Counted from the stretch's first letter, positions 16,431 to 25,208 are shown. The stretch: 30,820 nt of DNA from Candidatus Subteraquimicrobium carltonvillense (GCA_002339355.1 DDKQ01000067.1:8645-39464); one strand, 5' to 3'. Notes: generated by a model from the sequence alone, not told the origin. A program made the numbers and translations.

Positions 16431-16711
16431 ACCTAACGGGACGGCGGGTAAGCGAAGTTCGCTGGAAGGAAAGCTTGCTTTCATTACAGCGAACAAGGTA
16501 AGCGAATTTGGGCGGGCTTCAGCCCGCCGCTTACCTGTCAGATGGGCGAAGTGTCGCTGACGCAATGTGAATGGTATTTGCATTTCTACCCACCTTGTTT
16601 ATTTAAAAGATAATAGCATAAAAAGACTGAAGCGACACGAAGCCCAATTTGACATTAGCTTACCCGCCGTCCCGATGAGCAAAATGGAGCGTCAGCGACA
16701 TTTTGCTCATC
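16431..16711. repeat. Nested palindromes, including a partial attC-like site, between uvrA and the cassette gene
   Basis: Perfect 16-bp arms GGGACGGCGGGTAAGC (16438-16453) and its complement (16658-16673) enclose further hairpins: GTTCGCTG/CAGCGAAC (16457-16464, 16487-16494), and GGTAAGC (16497-16503)/GCTTACC (16529-16535) around GGCGGGCT-TC-AGCCCGCC. In minus sense the left end is GTTAGGT (16437-16431), an exact GTTRRRY core. No matching R'' is seen at the other side, where instead a 13-bp-arm hairpin GATGAGCAAAATG/CATTTTGCTCATC (16674-16711) begins. The 365-bp gap has no gene that I support. Confidence 0.6.
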
Positions 16712-16771
16712 TACAGAATAAATGAACTTCGTTTAATTTTCATGTTAATAATATATATTGCTACTAAGAAG

Positions 16772-19666
16772 CTAGCTGCTGGCTACTTGTCTAGCAGCCA
16801 CTGGCTCCAAAACAAGTTTCAAGAACCGACCGGTATAAGACCTAGGATTTTCCATTATCTCCTCGGGTGTACCCGAAGCGATCACATAGCCTCCCTCTTC
16901 GCCACCCTCGGGTCCCAAATCGATTATGTAATCCGCGGTCTTTATTACATCCAGATTATGCTCTATGACCAGAACGGTATTCCCCTGATCGACAAGGCGG
17001 TTCAAAACATCCAATAATTTTTCGATATCGGCGAAGTGCAGACCTGTGGTCGGTTCATCCAAAATGTACAAGGTTCTTCCAGTTGCCTTTTTTGAAAGTT
17101 CGGCGGCGAGCTTCACCCTCTGAGCTTCACCACCGGATAGAGTGGGAGCGGGCTGACCGAGTTTGATGTAACCCAAACCCACATCGTAGAGGGTTTGAAG
17201 GCGCCTTCTGATACTGGGAATATTTTCAAAGAACTTCAAGGCCTCCTCAACGGACATGTTCAAAACGTCGGCGATGGTCTTTCCCTTGAATTTTACCTCT
17301 AAGGTCTCTCTATTATAGCGCTTTCCTTTACACACCTCGCAGGGGATGTAAATATCAGGTAAGAAATGCATCTCGATCTTTATCGTTCCATCACCCTGGC
17401 AGGCGTCACAACGCCCACCCCTGACGTTAAAACTGAATCTTCCCGGTTTATATCCCCTTATCTTCGCCTCGGGTACCTCGGCGAAGACACGTCGGATATC
17501 ATCAAAAACCTTCACATAGGTGGCCGGATTGGAGCGAGGTGTCCTTCCGATGGGAGATTGATCTATATTTATTACTTTATCGATGTATTCAAAACCCTCT
17601 ACGCCCTCGTGCTTACCGGGTTTTTCCTTCGACTTATATAGTTTCGCTGCCAAGCTCCTGTACAAAACATCTGAGACCAGCGTGCTCTTGCCAGAACCGG
17701 AAACGCCCGTATTGCACACGAAGAGTCCCAAGGGAATGGGGACATCGATATCTTTAAGATTATGCTCACTCGCACTCTTAATGGTCAGATACTTACCCTT
17801 TGCTTTTCTCCGAACGGGGGGCAATGGAATCTTTCTTTCCCCGCTCAAATACTTTCCGGTTATCGATTGAGGACATCGGATTAAATCCTCGACTCCACCG
17901 GTGACCACGATTTTCCCACCGTGCTCTCCAGCTCCCGGTCCAATATCCACGATGAAATCGGCACTCCTTATGGTGGTTTCATCGTGCTCGACCACGATTA
18001 TAGTATTTCCAAGATCCCTTAATCTCTTGAGGGATTCTATTAGACGCCGGTTATCCCTCTGATGGAGCCCTATACTCGGTTCGTCGAGAATATAAAGGAC
18101 ACCCGCGAGTCCCGATCCGATCTGAGTAGCCAGCCTGATGCGCTGAGCTTCACCACCGGCCAGGGTTGCCGCAGATCTATCCAGTGTTAGGTAATCCAAT
18201 CCAACATCTATCATGAATTTCAGTCGATTCTGAATTTCCTTGATGATCCGTTGTGCGATCAGCATCTGCCTTGGACTTAAACCCGCTTTGAGCTTCTCCG
18301 TGAACTTCAAAGCCTCCTTGGCGCACATCAGCGTTAATTCATATATGTTCAGTCCACCAACGGTCACTGCCAGACTCTCTGGTTTGAGTCTCGCTCCTTT
18401 GCACTGAGGACAGGGGCTTACGCTCATATATTGTTCAATCTTCTCCCGAGCGTAATCCGATTCGGATTCTCTATAGCGTCGGTTAAGATTGGGGACGACC
18501 CCAGAGAAGGAAGTATAATAGCTCCTAATCCTCCCGCTAAGACTTCGGTATCTCACATAAACTTGCTCGTCGCCTGTACCATACATGAGGATCTGCTTTT
18601 GCCAATCCTCCAAATCCCTCCAGGGGGTATCCATATCGATTCCATACTGTTCGGCCACCGCTCTAATTATCTTGGGATAAAAATCCACCCTGGTGTGATA
18701 GAAAGGAGCTATAGCGCCTTCGCGCAAGGATAAATCGGGGTTGGGAACCACCAAATCGGGATCTACTTCCATCTTCGTGCCCAATCCACCACAATAGCTA
18801 CAGGCACCATAGGGACTGTTGAACGAGAACATCCTGGGGGAAAGTTCCTCAAAGCTTATCCCACAATCGATGCAAGCAAAATGGGTGCTGAAGTCCTGCC
18901 TGCCCATACGGTAGGCGGGGCTGCCCGTCCGGTAGGCAGGTCTCTCACCATCGATGATCTCTATGGCTACGATCCCATCGGCCAGGTTTAAAGCGGTCTC
19001 GATGGAGTCCGCCAGCCTTCTTTCGACCCCCTCCTTCATTATCAATCGGTCGACGACTACATCGATATTGTGGCGGACATCCCTGTCCAATCTTATGTCC
19101 TCATCGAGTCCATAAATCCTCCCATCTATTTGGACCCGGGCAAAGCCTTCCTTTCTCAACCTCTCAAGCAGTTCTCTATATTCACCCTTCCTCCCCCTCA
19201 CCACAGGTGCCAATATCTGAAACTTAGTTCCCAAGGGAAGGGTGCTTATCTGCTCGATTATCTGCTGGGAACTCTGCTGGGCGATTTCCCTTCCACAATT
19301 TGGGCAATGGGGTGTCCCGATTCTGGCATATAAAAGACGCAGATAATCGTAGATTTCGGTGATCGTTCCCACTGTAGAACGAGGATTTTTGGGAGCGGAT
19401 TTTTGATCGATACAAATGGCTGGGGAAAGTCCCTCGATTAACTCCACATCGGGTTTTTCCATCTGACCCAAAAATTGCCTGGCGTAGGCGGATAAGGATT
19501 CCACATAGCGTCTTTGCCCCTCCGCATAGATGGTATCGATGGCTAGAGACGACTTCCCAGATCCGGAAATCCCGGTCATCACGATGAATTCATCCCTGGG
19601 GAGTTCGACATTTATGTTCTTTAAATTATGTTCCCTTGCGCCTCGAATGATGATTTTGTCAGCCAT
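16772..19666 (-). CDS. uvrA: Excinuclease ABC subunit A, with an in-frame palindromic repeat insertion
   Basis: DNA-damage recognition ATPase of excision repair. The 964-residue protein has two ABC ATPase halves: Walker A GISGSGKSSLAIDT and GVSGSGKSTLVSDV, signature LAGGEAQRIRLA and LSGGEAQRVKLA, Walker B LYILDEPSIGLH and LYILDEPTTGLH, and zinc sites (CPNCG, CIDCG/CSYCG, CDACQGDG/CEVCKGKR). The frame opens 25 codons earlier; ATG at 19666 gives the standard MADKIIIRGAREHNLKN, though its GAGGAG is very close to ATG. Between EIIDGE and DFSTHFACIDCG it has ~16 extra residues (RPAYRTGSPAYRMGRQ), encoded by a palindromic repeat. They lie just before a zinc-binding module, probably in a surface loop. 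No gene is between it and the accessory block. Confidence 0.96.
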   Translation of the reverse strand: MADKIIIRGAREHNLKNINVELPRDEFIVMTGISGSGKSSLAIDTIYAEGQRRYVESLSAYARQFLGQMEKPDVELIEGLSPAICIDQKSAPKNPRSTVGTITEIYDYLRLLYARIGTPHCPNCGREIAQQSSQQIIEQISTLPLGTKFQILAPVVRGRKGEYRELLERLRKEGFARVQIDGRIYGLDEDIRLDRDVRHNIDVVVDRLIMKEGVERRLADSIETALNLADGIVAIEIIDGERPAYRTGSPAYRMGRQDFSTHFACIDCGISFEELSPRMFSFNSPYGACSYCGGLGTKMEVDPDLVVPNPDLSLREGAIAPFYHTRVDFYPKIIRAVAEQYGIDMDTPWRDLEDWQKQILMYGTGDEQVYVRYRSLSGRIRSYYTSFSGVVPNLNRRYRESESDYAREKIEQYMSVSPCPQCKGARLKPESLAVTVGGLNIYELTLMCAKEALKFTEKLKAGLSPRQMLIAQRIIKEIQNRLKFMIDVGLDYLTLDRSAATLAGGEAQRIRLATQIGSGLAGVLYILDEPSIGLHQRDNRRLIESLKRLRDLGNTIIVVEHDETTIRSADFIVDIGPGAGEHGGKIVVTGGVEDLIRCPQSITGKYLSGERKIPLPPVRRKAKGKYLTIKSASEHNLKDIDVPIPLGLFVCNTGVSGSGKSTLVSDVLYRSLAAKLYKSKEKPGKHEGVEGFEYIDKVINIDQSPIGRTPRSNPATYVKVFDDIRRVFAEVPEAKIRGYKPGRFSFNVRGGRCDACQGDGTIKIEMHFLPDIYIPCEVCKGKRYNRETLEVKFKGKTIADVLNMSVEEALKFFENIPSIRRRLQTLYDVGLGYIKLGQPAPTLSGGEAQRVKLAAELSKKATGRTLYILDEPTTGLHFADIEKLLDVLNRLVDQGNTVLVIEHNLDVIKTADYIIDLGPEGGEEGGYVIASGTPEEIMENPRSYTGRFLKLVLEPVAARQVASS
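18895..18942. repeat. Palindromic element inside uvrA
   Basis: CCTGCCTGCC (18895-18904) pairs with GGTAGGCAGG (18931-18940), 9 of 10 bases, around a GC-rich core with GGTAGGCGGGG. It resembles the element at 9376-9413 (shared GGACGGGCAG and GGCAGG blocks). About 48 bp, a multiple of three, so the uvrA frame is kept. Confidence 0.65.
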
Positions 19667-19794
19667 TCTCCTCAACTCGTTTATAAATTTATCTCCTTTT
19701 ATGATAACAAACCGAGGTATAAAAATGACATAGTCAAGCACTCATGGGAATTTTACCCTTTGACTCATGACCCGTGACCTTGCTTATAATCCAT
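19667..19794. repeat. Repeat-bearing spacer upstream of uvrA
   Basis: 19740-19785 holds the heptamer repeat (TTTGACTCATGACCCGTGACC) with ATGGGAATTTTACCC, near-identical to the core at 2368-2390. In uvrA sense a TTGACT (-35-like) lies at about 19731-19736, but I see no matching -10. Confidence 0.5.
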
Positions 19795-20430
19795 CTAGTA
19801 TGGCAAAATGGATCTGCCAAATTCTCGCAACCACCGAGCTATCTGGAGTGCAATTGCCAAAAAGAGTAAGGCAATCATCCCTGAGCAGATTTTAATCTTG
19901 AGCCCAGATGAAGCGAGAATGGGGTTGAGTGGATGCACTATCCTCCCGGCTCTCAACACCAGTAATACCACCAAAGGTGCAATTCCCACATTTAGTACCG
20001 AAACAATCTTGGGTTTCGCAACAACCATTGAAAACAAATAAGCAGCGAGGGTAATTAATAGGATAAATACAGTCGTTTTAAATTTGGGCTCCGTCCAGAG
20101 AAATCCTCCCCATACTATCCGCATTGCCGCCGCACCCATCAATGTATGTATAAACCAAAGAAAAATGGCGGTAACCTCCAAGGCGCAAGACCACTCGTAA
20201 AGAGAAGATTTGGTGGTAACTAGAAAAGAGAGTCCCAAAATAGCAGCGATAACGAAGATGAGAATTGCAACCCACGATATGGCGGCGTGTACATAAATTA
20301 GTTTTACCAAATCCCCAAGTGTTCGTTCTGCGGGTGCAAACCAGGCAATGAATAAAGCCAAAAGAAGTAATACAAGGATAGTTGGTAGAATATTCTGCTT
20401 CCGAGTGATGGAATCAAAACCCAGTCTCAA
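19795..20430 (-). CDS. Cytochrome c assembly protein, CcmC/CcsA-like
   Basis: Integral membrane protein of 211 residues with about six hydrophobic helices. Heme-handling features of CcmC/CcsA are visible: LGDLVKLIYVHAAISW with a His near residue 48, a Trp-containing loop RIVWGGFLWTEPKF matching the WWGxxW.WD heme loop in degenerate form, and VHPLNPILA near residue 166 matching the second conserved His segment. The family passes heme across the membrane for cytochrome c maturation. It starts (TTG at 20430, after GGAGG) 11 bp past uvrB, so it is cotranscribed with repair genes. No other Ccm genes are in the window, so its partner proteins must be elsewhere or it has a specialised role. Confidence 0.75.
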   Translation of the reverse strand: MRLGFDSITRKQNILPTILVLLLLALFIAWFAPAERTLGDLVKLIYVHAAISWVAILIFVIAAILGLSFLVTTKSSLYEWSCALEVTAIFLWFIHTLMGAAAMRIVWGGFLWTEPKFKTTVFILLITLAAYLFSMVVAKPKIVSVLNVGIAPLVVLLVLRAGRIVHPLNPILASSGLKIKICSGMIALLFLAIALQIARWLREFGRSILPY

Positions 20431-20441
20431 ATCCTCCGTGA

Positions 20442-22463
20442 TTAGGCTTTTCTCCTCGCATTCATTATTTCGAGTTCCTTCCTTAACTCCATTATCTGAT
20501 CTCTGAGCTCGATTGCCTGTTCAAAGTTCAACTCCTCAGCGACTGCCATCATCTCCTCCTCCAGGCTGTGAATCAAACGCTCGATTTCATCCTTGGGCAT
20601 CGATAAGATTTCCTCTTGATACCTTCGCCTATATTTATATAGCTTCGGCGACTCAGAAATCCTCGCCGCCTGTAAGATATCGGTGATCGCCTTCCTGATG
20701 GTCTCCGGTTCAATGCCGTGTTTTCGATTGTACTCCATCTGAAGTCTTCTTCTGCGATTGGTTTCGTTTAAAGCCTTTTGCATGGATTCCGTGACTTCAT
20801 TCGCGTACAGAATGACCTGTCCACTGACATTTCTGGCGGCTCGACCGATGATCTGAATGAGTGACCTCTCCGAACGCAGGAAGCCCTCCTTATCCGCATC
20901 CAAGATTGCCACCAAGGATACTTCCGGTAAATCCAAACCCTCCCTGAGGAGATTTATTCCCACAAGGACATCGAACTTGCCCAATCTTAAATCGGTTAAG
21001 ATCCCCACCCTCTCCAAAGTTTCGATATCCGAATGGAGGTATCGGACGCGGGATCCCATCTCTATGAGATAGTCCGTCAAATCCTCGGCCATCTTCTTGG
21101 TCAAGGTGGTCACCAGTACCCTCTCGTTCTTTGTAACCCTTTTTTTTATCTCATTTACTAGATCGTCGATTTGTTCCCCAGCAGGTCGGACGACCACTTC
21201 GGGATCGACGAGCCCCGTGGGACGGATGATCTGCTCCACGACCTGACTGTTCACCGAGAGCTCATAGTCACCTGGAGTGGCACTGACGAATATGACTTGT
21301 GGAACCCTGGCGATGAATTCATCGAAGGTCAAGGGACGATTATCGAAGGCTGACGGAAGTCTGAAACCGTACTCGACCAGAGCTTTTTTTCTGGAATGAT
21401 CACCCTCGTACATCCCGTGAATTTGAGGTACGGTGATGTGAGACTCGTCGATGAATACCAAAAAATCATCCGGGAAGTAATCGAGCAAGGTATCGGGTGG
21501 TTCGCCAGGGGCCTTGCCCGAAAAATGTCTTGAATAGTTCTCGATTCCAGTGCAATAACCAACCTCTCTCAACATCTCCAGGTCGTATTTGGTGCGCATC
21601 CTCAGGCGCTGGGCCTCCAGGAGCTTCCCCTGAGCTTCGAGTTGTCTCAATTTCCATTTGAGTTCCTTCTCGATGGACACAAGAGCTCGTTCCAACTTAT
21701 CATCGATGGTCACAAAGTGAGTGGCTGGATAGATGGCTATCTTCTCATATTCATTGGTTATCTCTCCAGTCAAGGGGTCCACCTCTATGATCCTTTCCAA
21801 TTCATCGCCGAACATCTCGATCCTTAATGCCTTCTCCTCATAAGCGGGGAAGATTTCAATGACATCCCCCCTCACCCTGAACCTACCTCGCGAGAAATCG
21901 ATGTCGTTTCGCTGATACTTCACCTCAACCAATCTTCTAAGGATCTCATCTCTGTCGTATTCTTTGCCACTTTCCAGGAAGATCACCTTTGCCAGATAAT
22001 CCTCTGGGGAGCCGAGGTTATAAATGCAGGATACGCTGGCCACGATGACAACGTCTCTGCGAGAAAATAGGGCTGAGGTAGCTGCGTGTCTCAGTCTGTC
22101 AATTTCCTCATTGATGGAAGCATCCTTCTCGATGTATGTATCGGTTTGAGGAAGATAAGCTTCCGGTTGATAATAGTCATAATAACTCACGAAGTACTCC
22201 ACGGCATTTTCGGGGAAGAATTCTCTAAACTCGCTGCAAAGCTGAGCGGCCAAAGTCTTATTTGGAGAAATAACCAGAGTTGGTTTTTGTACCCCCTCAA
22301 TCACCCAAGCCATGGTCGCTGTTTTTCCACTACCGGTAACCCCCAAGAGGGTCTGGAAGCGATAACCCTGCTTGCAACCCTCGATGAGTTGCTTTATCGC
22401 CTTCGGTTGATCCCCCTTGGGCTCGTATGGCGCGCGTAATTTGAACCCTCCTAGACAGGTCAT
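20442..22463 (-). CDS. uvrB: Excinuclease ABC subunit B
   Basis: Helicase-like damage-verification subunit that UvrA loads and UvrC uses for incision. The 673-residue product has Walker A LLGVTGSGKTATMAW, the beta-hairpin region YFVSYYDYYQPEAYLP, Walker B VFIDESH, helicase motifs VSATPGDYE, GINLLREGLDLPEV and QIIGRAARN, and a C-terminal UVR motif (MMAVAEELNFEQAIELRDQI). The frame opens 15 codons upstream; ATG at 22463 has AGAGG 8 nt before it and gives MTCLGGFKLRAPYEPKGDQP. I saw no clear SOS box upstream. It heads uvrB-ccmC-like-uvrA. Confidence 0.97.
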   Translation of the reverse strand: MTCLGGFKLRAPYEPKGDQPKAIKQLIEGCKQGYRFQTLLGVTGSGKTATMAWVIEGVQKPTLVISPNKTLAAQLCSEFREFFPENAVEYFVSYYDYYQPEAYLPQTDTYIEKDASINEEIDRLRHAATSALFSRRDVVIVASVSCIYNLGSPEDYLAKVIFLESGKEYDRDEILRRLVEVKYQRNDIDFSRGRFRVRGDVIEIFPAYEEKALRIEMFGDELERIIEVDPLTGEITNEYEKIAIYPATHFVTIDDKLERALVSIEKELKWKLRQLEAQGKLLEAQRLRMRTKYDLEMLREVGYCTGIENYSRHFSGKAPGEPPDTLLDYFPDDFLVFIDESHITVPQIHGMYEGDHSRKKALVEYGFRLPSAFDNRPLTFDEFIARVPQVIFVSATPGDYELSVNSQVVEQIIRPTGLVDPEVVVRPAGEQIDDLVNEIKKRVTKNERVLVTTLTKKMAEDLTDYLIEMGSRVRYLHSDIETLERVGILTDLRLGKFDVLVGINLLREGLDLPEVSLVAILDADKEGFLRSERSLIQIIGRAARNVSGQVILYANEVTESMQKALNETNRRRRLQMEYNRKHGIEPETIRKAITDILQAARISESPKLYKYRRRYQEEILSMPKDEIERLIHSLEEEMMAVAEELNFEQAIELRDQIMELRKELEIMNARRKA

Positions 22464-22573
22464 CCTTTGCACCTCTTCAAAAGTCTGGTCAAAGCTAGGC
22501 TGCCACATCTACTATTTTAAAACAACCTGGGAGAATTTGCTTAATTTGTTGGTCAGCTACTAATTCATTAATT

Positions 22574-22719
22574 GTAGGGGCGGGTTTATCCCGCCAAAGA
22601 CCAATGCGGGGATGAACCGCCACGCCTACCACTTATCACCTACGCGGTGATAAGTAGGGGCGGGGTTTACCTGCCCATCCGCCCAAAGCAGACATGTGGG
22701 GGACAAGCCCCCACGCTAC
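22574..22719. repeat. Cluster of three GTAG...CTAC palindromic repeats
   Basis: Unit 1 (22574-22629) runs GTAGGGGCGGG ... CCACGCCTAC with inner GGCGGG/CCCGCC pairing. Unit 2 (22631-22655) is a perfect 10-bp hairpin ACTTATCACC-TACGC-GGTGATAAGT. Unit 3 (22654-22719) begins GTAGGGGCGGGG, contains GTGGGGG-ACAAG-CCCCCAC (22696-22714) and ends CGCTAC. The outer CTAC supplies the TAG stop of coaE on the minus strand. It fills the coaE-uvrB spacer and could act as a transcript terminator or stabiliser. Confidence 0.75.
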
Positions 22720-23777
22720 GATTTTTGGTCAGCTTTGATAGCTTCCCAAAGCTTTTCAACCTTCTCGCGAAGCTCATCAAGAGTCCCATCGTTCTCAACA
22801 ATGTGATCCGCGAACTTAATCCGCTCTTCCCGGGGGATTTGAGCTCGCATCCTCGCACGAGCCTCTTCCGCCGAGAGACCTTTCTCCTTGAGGCGTTTGA
22901 TCTGCGTCTCTTCTTTAGTGGCCACCACCACCACTTCATCCACCAAGGGAAGAAGTTGAGCCTCTATGAGAAGAGGACAGTCAAGGACTATGACCTGACC
23001 CTCTTGAGCACGTTTGAGTTCCTCCAATCTACCCTCGATAACTTTGATGATGGTGGGATGAGTTATGCGGTTTAAGACTTCGAGTTCTTGTGGATCGGAG
23101 AAAACGATTTTTCCAAGCTTCCTTCGATCGATGCTCTCATCCTCCAGGAGTATTCCCCTACCAAAATGTGCAATGATCTTTTCCCAGACCTCGGATTTAG
23201 GCATCATCACTTCACGGGAAATTCGATCCGCGTCGATGACCTTCGCTCCCCGCTGGGCCAAAAGTTTTGCCGCCGTGCTCTTTCCGGTGGCAATTCCTCC
23301 CGTCATCCCGATAACCTTCACCTTTTTTCTTCCTTTCACCGCTGAATTGAGAGAGCTTACACCAATTTTACCACACTGTATTTTTGGTATCTCTCGTCGT
23401 AAAAGCTCTCTAGCCAGGAAAGCAACAATTAGAGCAGTTAAAGAATCCGTCGCCACATCCCAAAGGCTGAAAGTACGAGTGGGCACGAAAATCTGGTGTA
23501 TCTCATCGAGGATACCGTAGGCGATGGAGATGCTCATGGCCCACGCGCAAAGTAGCGTCGATTGAAGATTCGTCGTATTTTTGAACGCTATCAGCAACAA
23601 GAAAGTCAAAATGGCATACTCAACAAAGTGAAAGGTGTTAGAGAGTAAGGGATGTAGGGGAAAACGAATTGGTCGAGATGAAAGATAGAAAATCAATCCC
23701 ATCCAGCTAAGAGCTGGAGACCAATAAGTGAGGATAGAGGAGAACTTGCTTGCTTTCATGGATTTAAAAATGTTCAC
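22716..23777 (-). CDS. coaE: VanZ-like membrane domain in one frame with dephospho-CoA kinase
   Basis: Residues ~15-130 are a VanZ-like domain with four hydrophobic helices (WMGLIFYLSS, FHFVEYAILTFLLLIAF, MSISIAYGILDEIHQIF, DVATDSLTALIVAFL). Residues 153-353 are a full-length dephospho-CoA kinase, last step of coenzyme A synthesis: P-loop IGMTGGIATGKSTAAKLL, IDADRISREV, FSDPQELEVLNRITHP, VIVLDCPLLIEA. No stop separates them. A GTG at 23321 with AAAGGAAG 10 nt upstream gives MKVIGMTGG and a normal ~201-residue CoaE, so the kinase may also be translated alone. Fusion, readable as one 353-residue polypeptide, is the literal reading; two genes whose intervening stop was lost is the alternative. 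The stop codon lies inside a palindromic repeat. Confidence 0.88.
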   Translation of the reverse strand: MNIFKSMKASKFSSILTYWSPALSWMGLIFYLSSRPIRFPLHPLLSNTFHFVEYAILTFLLLIAFKNTTNLQSTLLCAWAMSISIAYGILDEIHQIFVPTRTFSLWDVATDSLTALIVAFLARELLRREIPKIQCGKIGVSSLNSAVKGRKKVKVIGMTGGIATGKSTAAKLLAQRGAKVIDADRISREVMMPKSEVWEKIIAHFGRGILLEDESIDRRKLGKIVFSDPQELEVLNRITHPTIIKVIEGRLEELKRAQEGQVIVLDCPLLIEAQLLPLVDEVVVVATKEETQIKRLKEKGLSAEEARARMRAQIPREERIKFADHIVENDGTLDELREKVEKLWEAIKADQKS

Positions 23778-23915
23778 ACGCGGTTTAGTAGGTCAAGGTA
23801 TCTTTCACGGCTCATCTTTGCCGTTCTTAAATTATTTTTAATAGCATAACTAAACCTTTGAGGGCAGAGCGAAATGAACCTTTTGGCCATATGAAGAAAG
23901 ATCAAACGTAAAAAT

Positions 23916-25208
23916 TTAGAGTTGCTTCTTCAATGAGCGAGATTCCCTCATCTCCTCAATAACTGCCTCTAGCGATGGTTCGGGGGTCTCTCCTTCATCA
24001 AGGTCCTTCGTTTTTCGTTTCTCGTTTTTTTCCACCTGATGAGCATGACCTTCTTTGCTTTCTTTAACGGCTTCGGTTTCCTCGGCCTCCTTGGTCTTTT
24101 CGGGCATCTTCTCCTTGCCTTCTTCAAGTTGCTTGAGGCTTAAACTGATTCGCCTTCTCTCCAAATCTATGTCGATGATTTTTACCTTTATTTTATCGCC
24201 CACCTTAACAGCTTGGTCGGGAAGCTCAATACGCTCCTCCGCCAATTCGGATATGTGGATTAATCCCTCAACTCCTTCATCTATCTGTAAGAACGCTCCA
24301 AAGGGAACTATCCTGCTGATTACTCCCTCAACGACGTCACCCGCGGAATACTTGCCGACCTTGATTTTCCACGGATCCTCGGTGGTCTGTTTGAGTCCTA
24401 ATGAGACACGCTCACGCTCGAGGTCGATGTCCAAAACCTGGACTTTTACCTCGTCTCCTACCGAAACTACCTCGGAGGGATGATCTATATGAGACCAAGA
24501 AAGTTCAGAGATATGTATGAGTCCGTCGACTCCTCCCAAATCAACAAAGGCTCCAAAATCAACGATACTGGAAATTTTACCCGTAAGGATCTGACCCTTT
24601 TCCAGTTTGGATAAAATCTTTTGCCGTTCCCACTTTCGCTCCTCCTCAAGAACCGCTTTCCTCGATAAGACCACGTTATTCCTAGTCCTATTCGTCTCAA
24701 CGATTTTGCACTCCAGCTCACGCCCCACGTACTGACTCAAATCTTTGACCCTCTTTAGCTCGACCAGTGAGGCAGGAAGGAAACCTCTTAAGCCGATATC
24801 CAAGATCAATCCACCCTTGACGACCTCAATGACCTCTCCCTTAACACTTCCCCTCTCTTCATGGATCCTTTCAATTTTCTCCCAAGCTTTCTCACAATCA
24901 GCTCTCCTCTTCGAAAGAATGAGTCTCCCTTCACTATCCTCTTTTTGAAGTACCAAAGCTTCAATCTCCTGACCGATCTGGATATCCTCGGGACCAATAT
25001 CGGGTCTTATGGAGAGCTCACGAATGGGGATAACTCCTTCGGATTTATATCCTATATCCACTAGAATCTCATCCCTGTCGACCTTGACAACCGTGCCCGA
25101 AACTATATCTCCCTCGTCAAAAATCTTTATGGTCTGATCATAATCGGGGATTATATCTCCATTCGTTCCTTCCACATCCTTATCTTCCTTACTTTGTTTA
25201 CCTTCCAT
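23916..25208 (-). CDS. rpsA: Ribosomal protein S1
   Basis: RNA-binding ribosomal protein that helps recruit mRNA. The 430-residue protein has four S1 domains starting near residues 32 (EGDIVSGTVVKVDRDEILVD), 118 (RGSVKGEVIEVVKGGLILDI), 202 (KGQILTGKISSIVDFGAFVD) and 288 (AGDVVEGVISRIVPFGAFLQ), followed by a charged Lys/Glu-rich tail. Four domains is the usual Gram-positive/actinobacterial form, against six in proteobacteria. ATG at 25208 follows AGGGAGG. It lies between polA and coaE, as in Actinomycetota. Confidence 0.94.
   Translation of the reverse strand: MEGKQSKEDKDVEGTNGDIIPDYDQTIKIFDEGDIVSGTVVKVDRDEILVDIGYKSEGVIPIRELSIRPDIGPEDIQIGQEIEALVLQKEDSEGRLILSKRRADCEKAWEKIERIHEERGSVKGEVIEVVKGGLILDIGLRGFLPASLVELKRVKDLSQYVGRELECKIVETNRTRNNVVLSRKAVLEEERKWERQKILSKLEKGQILTGKISSIVDFGAFVDLGGVDGLIHISELSWSHIDHPSEVVSVGDEVKVQVLDIDLERERVSLGLKQTTEDPWKIKVGKYSAGDVVEGVISRIVPFGAFLQIDEGVEGLIHISELAEERIELPDQAVKVGDKIKVKIIDIDLERRRISLSLKQLEEGKEKMPEKTKEAEETEAVKESKEGHAHQVEKNEKRKTKDLDEGETPEPSLEAVIEEMRESRSLKKQL

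Noticed and set aside
16341..16583. Minus-strand open frame of 80 residues upstream of the cassette gene
   Set aside because: It is the translation of the palindromic/attC-like region and overlaps the better-supported start of the 399-residue gene.
22509..22573. SOS (LexA) box for uvrB
   Set aside because: No GAACNNNNGTTC-like site is visible in the upstream spacer; only a weak TAAAAT -10-like box is present.
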